Shown: one piece after another, positions 34,481-38,190 of the stretch
Layout: every line of letters begins with the position of its first letter
How positions within the stretch are numbered: the first letter of the stretch is position 1
From: an uncultured Bacteroidota bacterium
Lineage (GTDB): Bacteria; Bacteroidota; Bacteroidia; Flavobacteriales; Flavobacteriaceae
DNA: 38,190 bases
NCBI GenBank assembly: GCA_902511755.1
Contig: CABXGL010000014.1
Span: forward strand, 1-38,190
Reading direction: 5' to 3'
Notes under the pieces: model-generated
Databases searched by the model: none
What the model saw: only the letters and a program-made list of their open reading frames with translations
What the model was told of the DNA's origin: nothing
Program-made: the position numbers and the translations under genes

Positions 34481-35110
34481 ATGGATAACTTTTTAAATTT
34501 TTGTGATTTAAATAATTTTGAATATTGGTTAGTAATTCGTCTTTATTTTGCTGCAACTCTTCCAATATTGTTAGCTATATATTATTTTATTAATAAGAAA
34601 GTTTCTTATTCTACAGCCTATACATTAATGTGTGCTTTTTTTATTGTTGCATTAGGTTGGGAAATATGGCTAACATATGGATTATCTGGAGGTCTACCAG
34701 TAGATCAAAGAAGAAGTGCAATGTTAACTTGTGCCATTCCGGTAAATATAAATTGGCTTTTGAACTCACTCGCTGATGTATTAATTGTTTGGATTGGTTT
34801 ATTTTTTGTTAAAAATTATTATAGGAACAAGATATCCCCCTTTATAAAATGGAAATGGGGTGCATTTTTTATTTTATTAACGTGGTTTATTATTCAGAAT
34901 GTTTATATAGAAGCTTTCTTTTATCATCTTCAATTGGGCTCAAGTGGAGATTTATCATGGGCTCCTTTAATGCCTTTAGGATCATGGTATAATCCAACAA
35001 TTTTTACAATAGGAGGTAATCCTATTACTTTGCAATCTCAATCTAGTTGGATTATAATGACTCCAATAATTTATTTTTTATCTATTTACTTCAATAAAAT
35101 AAAAACATAA
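34481..35110 (+). CDS. Uncharacterised multi-pass membrane protein
   Basis: A 209-residue inner-membrane-type protein with about five hydrophobic spans (about 18-37, 45-62, 90-110, 126-146, 188-204). I recognise no family. Aromatic-rich features stand out, such as LGWEIWLTYGLSGGLPVDQRR (about 64-84, at a loop) and NVYIEAFFYHLQLG (about 145-158), with polar residues inside otherwise hydrophobic segments. No cleavable signal or catalytic motif is clear. It lies 36 bases after the giant adhesin stop and 104 bases before the PorP/SprF gene, in the same direction, so it is probably part of the adhesin locus or carried along with it. Composition looks native. It could be a general metabolic membrane protein and unrelated to secretion. 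Confidence 0.8.
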   Translation: MDNFLNFCDLNNFEYWLVIRLYFAATLPILLAIYYFINKKVSYSTAYTLMCAFFIVALGWEIWLTYGLSGGLPVDQRRSAMLTCAIPVNINWLLNSLADVLIVWIGLFFVKNYYRNKISPFIKWKWGAFFILLTWFIIQNVYIEAFFYHLQLGSSGDLSWAPLMPLGSWYNPTIFTIGGNPITLQSQSSWIIMTPIIYFLSIYFNKIKT

Positions 35111-35199
35111 TTATTTATTTTTTAAAATTTGAACTATTAAATTTTATAATAGAGATATATCGAACCATTATTTTTATTAATTTAAACTATAGGAAATGG

Positions 35200-35207
35200 T
35201 ATATTTG
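35200..35207 (+). promoter_or_regulatory. -7 promoter element of the PorP/SprF gene
   Basis: TATATTTG matches TAnnTTTG exactly and ends seven bases before the start codon at 35215. No clear -33 TTTG is seen. It gives the PorP/SprF and SprB-repeat genes their own start of transcription with a leader of only a few bases. Confidence 0.55.
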
Positions 35208-35214
35208 CACTCTT

Positions 35215-36198
35215 ATGAAAAAATTTTTCATATTATTTTTATTTATTGTAAAAATTTCTTTTTCTCAGGATCCTGTATTTACTCAGTTTTATAATATTCC
35301 TGAGTCTTTAAATCCTGCTTTTGCTGGTGGAGGTGGTGGCTCTGAATTAGGAATATTAAATAGAACCCAATGGCCTGGATTAGATTATTCATTAAATAGT
35401 CAATTTTTTTATTTTGATAATTATATCGACACCTATAATAGTGGAATAGAATTAACAATTTTAAATCAGATAGAAACGGTTACTAGATATAATTTTACTC
35501 AAATAAATTTAAATTATTCATATCAATTACAATTAAATAATGAATGGTTTTTTTATCCAGCAATTTCTGTTGGTTTTGCCAATAAAGACTATGCCTTTAA
35601 TAATTTGGTTTTGGAAGATCAGATTTTAATATCTTCTGGAATTATAAATTTTGATTCAACAGATCCATTTCTAAATAAATTGAATGAAAGTAAAAGTTTT
35701 TTAGATATAGGAGCAGGATTTCTCATATTTAATGAAAATATATGGTTTGGCGGTAGTTTTAAACATTTAAATACTCCTAACATTTCTTTTGAACCTGATG
35801 GTGAAGTATTATTAGACCCTTTTATTTCAATTCATGGAGGTTATAAATTACCATTAAGTCAACGATTTTCTAATTCAGATTTAGCTTTACATTTTAATTT
35901 TAATTATCTCAGACAAAATGACTACGATAGATTTGATCTTGGTTCTAGATTTGAGTATAATGATTTTAGATTTGGAGTTTTTGGAACTTTTGCACCAACT
36001 TCTGTTCAAAGTGATTCTCATAAGCTTACTTCTTTAAATTTTATTACAAATTTTGATTACAGACAATTTAGTTTTGGATATTCATATGATTATAATATGA
36101 GTACTTTGGCTAATACCAAGGGCGTATTTGAGATTTCTGTATCTTATAAGTTTGACTCTTTATTTAATGATAACCCAATTCCTTGTGGATGTAAGTAG
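35215..36198 (+). CDS. PorP/SprF family type IX secretion outer-membrane protein
   Basis: A 327-residue outer-membrane beta-barrel of the PorP/SprF family. After the signal peptide (about 1-18, ending SFSQ) comes the family signature DPVFTQFYNIPESLNPAFAG with a GGGGG insertion, then LGILNRTQWPGL and many alternating-pattern strands. The C-terminus ends NPIPCGC. In Flavobacterium johnsoniae SprF is needed to export and attach SprB, and such genes commonly sit beside adhesins with a type B sorting domain. Here it lies between two giant adhesin genes; the downstream start codon directly abuts its stop (no spacer), pointing to coupled translation with the SprB-repeat protein, its likely main client. 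Confidence 0.93.
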   Translation: MKKFFILFLFIVKISFSQDPVFTQFYNIPESLNPAFAGGGGGSELGILNRTQWPGLDYSLNSQFFYFDNYIDTYNSGIELTILNQIETVTRYNFTQINLNYSYQLQLNNEWFFYPAISVGFANKDYAFNNLVLEDQILISSGIINFDSTDPFLNKLNESKSFLDIGAGFLIFNENIWFGGSFKHLNTPNISFEPDGEVLLDPFISIHGGYKLPLSQRFSNSDLALHFNFNYLRQNDYDRFDLGSRFEYNDFRFGVFGTFAPTSVQSDSHKLTSLNFITNFDYRQFSFGYSYDYNMSTLANTKGVFEISVSYKFDSLFNDNPIPCGCK

Positions 36199-38190
36199 AT
36201 GAAAATATTTTCTCAACATATAAAATTAATTCTCTTTCTATTTATAGTACAAACTAATTTTATTTATAGTCAGACATATAATCCGCAAACTCAAAATAGA
36301 AGTTGGAACTCGAATTCTGATATTAACACTGTTTTTTTAAAATCCAATGGAGTTAATATAACTATTACACCAAACTTGAAAATGATTCAGTTTGTTGATT
36401 CTAATGGAGCTACTTATGGATACAATGGTACTAATGGTATACCAACAGACTGGACATATGAAATTTCTGATTCAGCTGCTGATGTGCCAGCAGATACAAC
36501 TGTCTCTGGTGATAAGAAGAGTATAACATTCACTGCAGATCCAGACAGAGACGTAATTATTTATTTAAAAGTATCTGATACTAATGGAGTCGTTGCTAAT
36601 TTATCTAGAGTTCAATTAACACTCTACGTAAGAGGAAAGTTAACTGTAGCTACTGCTAAATGGAATGCTTGTGAGCAAGCATATATACTTTCAGTAAATG
36701 AACAAGTTGTTAATAGCGCTAAAGTTTGTTCACCCTACAGAATAATAGTATATAAGGTTCTTAATGGTGCAGTTGATACAAATACTGTAATATATGATTC
36801 CAATAGTGACAATAATCATGATCCAAATAATAATAGATTTTCTTTAAGCATTGGAGTTGGAAGTTATGCAGCTATTATTACAAATAGTTGTAATGAAACA
36901 GTTAATAGTGCAGGGGATGGATATTATTACTTTTCTATAACTGATGCATATAGTTTTGGTGCTACAGCATTATTTAGTGGGTTTGAGTGTATAACAGATA
37001 GTGTTGGAAAAGCAATAATAAAGGTTGAGGGAGCAGCAAAGCCTATTACTTGGACATTAAAAGATTCAAATGGTACAGAGGTTGTTAATAATTCAAGTTC
37101 TAATCAATTTAGTCTTGATGGTTACAATGATAATTTTGATATTCAGAATTTCACAATTACGATACCAAATCTTGCTCAAGGTACTTATACATTTACTTTC
37201 ACTGATGGGAATAGCTGTACTGAAGAGATAACGGTTAAGATTGAGAAACCAGCAGAAGCTCTTGAAGTTAGTGTACTAGAAAACAATTCTCCATTAAGTT
37301 GTAATGGTGATTCAGATGGAAAATTTACATTTATAGCCAGTGGGGGTTGGACTGAGCCATGGAGTGGAAATTATATCAATCCAAATGGTTGGGGAAATCC
37401 ATATATTTTTACTTTAACTAAAGGAGGTGTAACATATAGCTCCGGAGATGTTTTGAGTCACTTTGTTAACGGAACTCAAACAGGATATAAAACCTCTTTT
37501 ACTGGATTATCTGCAGGAACTTACACATTAACTATTAGAGAAAATATAGCAACAAACCCTTTTGGTTCAAATACAATTTATTATTGTGAAAAACAATTTG
37601 CACAAACTTTCACAATAACAGAGCCTGCACAATTAACTTCATCAGGATCTATTACAAATATTGCTTGTAATGGTAATAATACTGGATCAATAGATTTAAG
37701 TGTTAGTGGAGGTACTACAAATTACACTTATGCATGGACTAAGACAGGAGATGCTTCCTTTAATGAAACTACTCAAGATATAAGTGGCTTGTCACCTGGA
37801 GAATATAAAGTTACAGTTACAGATGCTAAGAATTGTACAACTACTAATAGTTTTACAATCACTCAACCCGCTGAATTAACAATTGCTGATGCGGCTTTAC
37901 CAACCGCTATTGCCTGTTTTGGAGATAATGGACAAATTAAGGTGAACATAACACAGGCTTCTGTAGCCAATTACAAATATGATTTAATCCAAGGGGGTAG
38001 TGTTGTTCAAACTATTACTAACAGTAATTTGAATCATACTTTTAGTGCACCAGCAGGAACATATAAAGTGAGAGTAACTGACGCTAATGGTTGTTTTAAA
38101 GAAACAAATAACATCACATTAACTCAACCAAGTGCTGGTTTATCAATTTCAAATGATAGTCTTATTAATATTACTTGTAATGGTGATGAT
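36199..38190 (+). CDS. Large SprB-repeat surface adhesin, 3' truncated by the window
   Basis: An open reading frame of at least 664 codons, still open at the right edge. It begins MKIFSQHIKLILFLFIVQTN with a signal peptide ending at about 24 (IYSQ). The first ~350 residues contain Ig-like stretches with paired cysteines (KWNACEQAYIL, KVCSPYRIIV, FECITDSVG). From about residue 353 on there are SprB-type repeats with the pattern (L/I)xCNGxxxGxIxxxxxGG ... GLSxGxYxxTVTDxxxCxxTxxFTITQPAxLT. In gliding flavobacteria such repeat proteins are filamentous adhesins moved along the cell surface and exported by T9SS. It starts directly at the PorP/SprF stop, so secretion partner and client are cotranslated. 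The C-terminal sorting domain lies outside the window. Confidence 0.92.
   Translation, partial: MKIFSQHIKLILFLFIVQTNFIYSQTYNPQTQNRSWNSNSDINTVFLKSNGVNITITPNLKMIQFVDSNGATYGYNGTNGIPTDWTYEISDSAADVPADTTVSGDKKSITFTADPDRDVIIYLKVSDTNGVVANLSRVQLTLYVRGKLTVATAKWNACEQAYILSVNEQVVNSAKVCSPYRIIVYKVLNGAVDTNTVIYDSNSDNNHDPNNNRFSLSIGVGSYAAIITNSCNETVNSAGDGYYYFSITDAYSFGATALFSGFECITDSVGKAIIKVEGAAKPITWTLKDSNGTEVVNNSSSNQFSLDGYNDNFDIQNFTITIPNLAQGTYTFTFTDGNSCTEEITVKIEKPAEALEVSVLENNSPLSCNGDSDGKFTFIASGGWTEPWSGNYINPNGWGNPYIFTLTKGGVTYSSGDVLSHFVNGTQTGYKTSFTGLSAGTYTLTIRENIATNPFGSNTIYYCEKQFAQTFTITEPAQLTSSGSITNIACNGNNTGSIDLSVSGGTTNYTYAWTKTGDASFNETTQDISGLSPGEYKVTVTDAKNCTTTNSFTITQPAELTIADAALPTAIACFGDNGQIKVNITQASVANYKYDLIQGGSVVQTITNSNLNHTFSAPAGTYKVRVTDANGCFKETNNITLTQPSAGLSISNDSLINITCNGDD
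37255..38190 (+). repeat. SprB-type tandem repeats in the second adhesin
   Basis: At least three full repeats and the start of a fourth: CNGDSDGKF... (from about 37255), CNGNNTGSI... (from about 37630), CFGDNGQI... (from about 37876) and CNGDD at the edge. Units are about 80-125 codons and are divergent at the DNA level, unlike the LVIVD repeats in the first adhesin. Confidence 0.85.

Overview
The window is about 38.2 kb of AT-rich DNA (roughly 30% G+C by eye), almost certainly the chromosome of a marine flavobacterium (Bacteroidota). The evidence is the many short lipoprotein signals ending in xxSC, Bacteroidota-type promoter boxes (TTTG ... TAnnTTTG), a carboxypeptidase-like-domain TonB receptor, a giant protein with a type IX secretion system (T9SS) type B sorting domain, a PorP/SprF protein, SprB-type repeats, and a tRNA gene without an encoded CCA end. 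Genes are densely packed. No stretch over 300 bases lacks a gene; the longest gap (9838-10095) holds a tRNA with its promoter and terminator.

Layout. (1) 1-6112: the end of a PlsC-like acyltransferase; a Cu/Zn superoxide dismutase (sodC) facing a divergent run of a DUF3089 hydrolase, a TonB-dependent receptor, two small heavy-metal-associated (HMA) proteins and an unrecognised lipoprotein. Cysteine pairs recur in the receptor and both HMA proteins, which suggests metal (probably copper) handling at the cell surface. (2) 6097-11337: an amino-acid/polyamine-type permease divergent from a Rieske oxygenase, an unannotated 32-residue membrane peptide, a PHP-type phosphoesterase lipoprotein, tRNA-Arg(UCU), and a fatty-acid-hydroxylase/sterol-desaturase family membrane protein. 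(3) 11416-19057: a plus-strand run of a CocE-like hydrolase, a Tat-exported Gfo/Idh/MocA oxidoreductase, a GMC oxidoreductase with a cysteine cluster, its gluconate-dehydrogenase-subunit-3-like partner, an esterase, a histidine-rich b561-like membrane protein and YceI. This looks like periplasmic sugar or glycoside oxidation coupled to a membrane heme carrier. (4) 19064-26518: a TolB-like propeller lipoprotein facing an M28 peptidase, a DUF4838 protein, glycerol kinase, aquaglyceroporin and an NAD(P)-binding oxidoreductase.

(5) 26576-38190: the cell-surface adhesin region and the most unusual part. A 2622-residue T9SS type B protein consists of tandem cadherin/Big_9-like domains. Whole functional modules appear to be inserted into loops of those domains: an LVIVD beta-propeller, a seven-bladed FG-GAP-like propeller, a C-type-lectin-like domain with EPN and WND motifs, and a small beta module. 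Both inserted propellers enter at the same loop of their host domain. It is followed by an unknown multi-pass membrane protein, a PorP/SprF outer-membrane partner with its own promoter, and a second large adhesin with SprB repeats that runs off the right edge. Together these form an adhesin secretion and anchoring locus.

All assignments come from reading the sequence and knowledge of the families; no database search was run.
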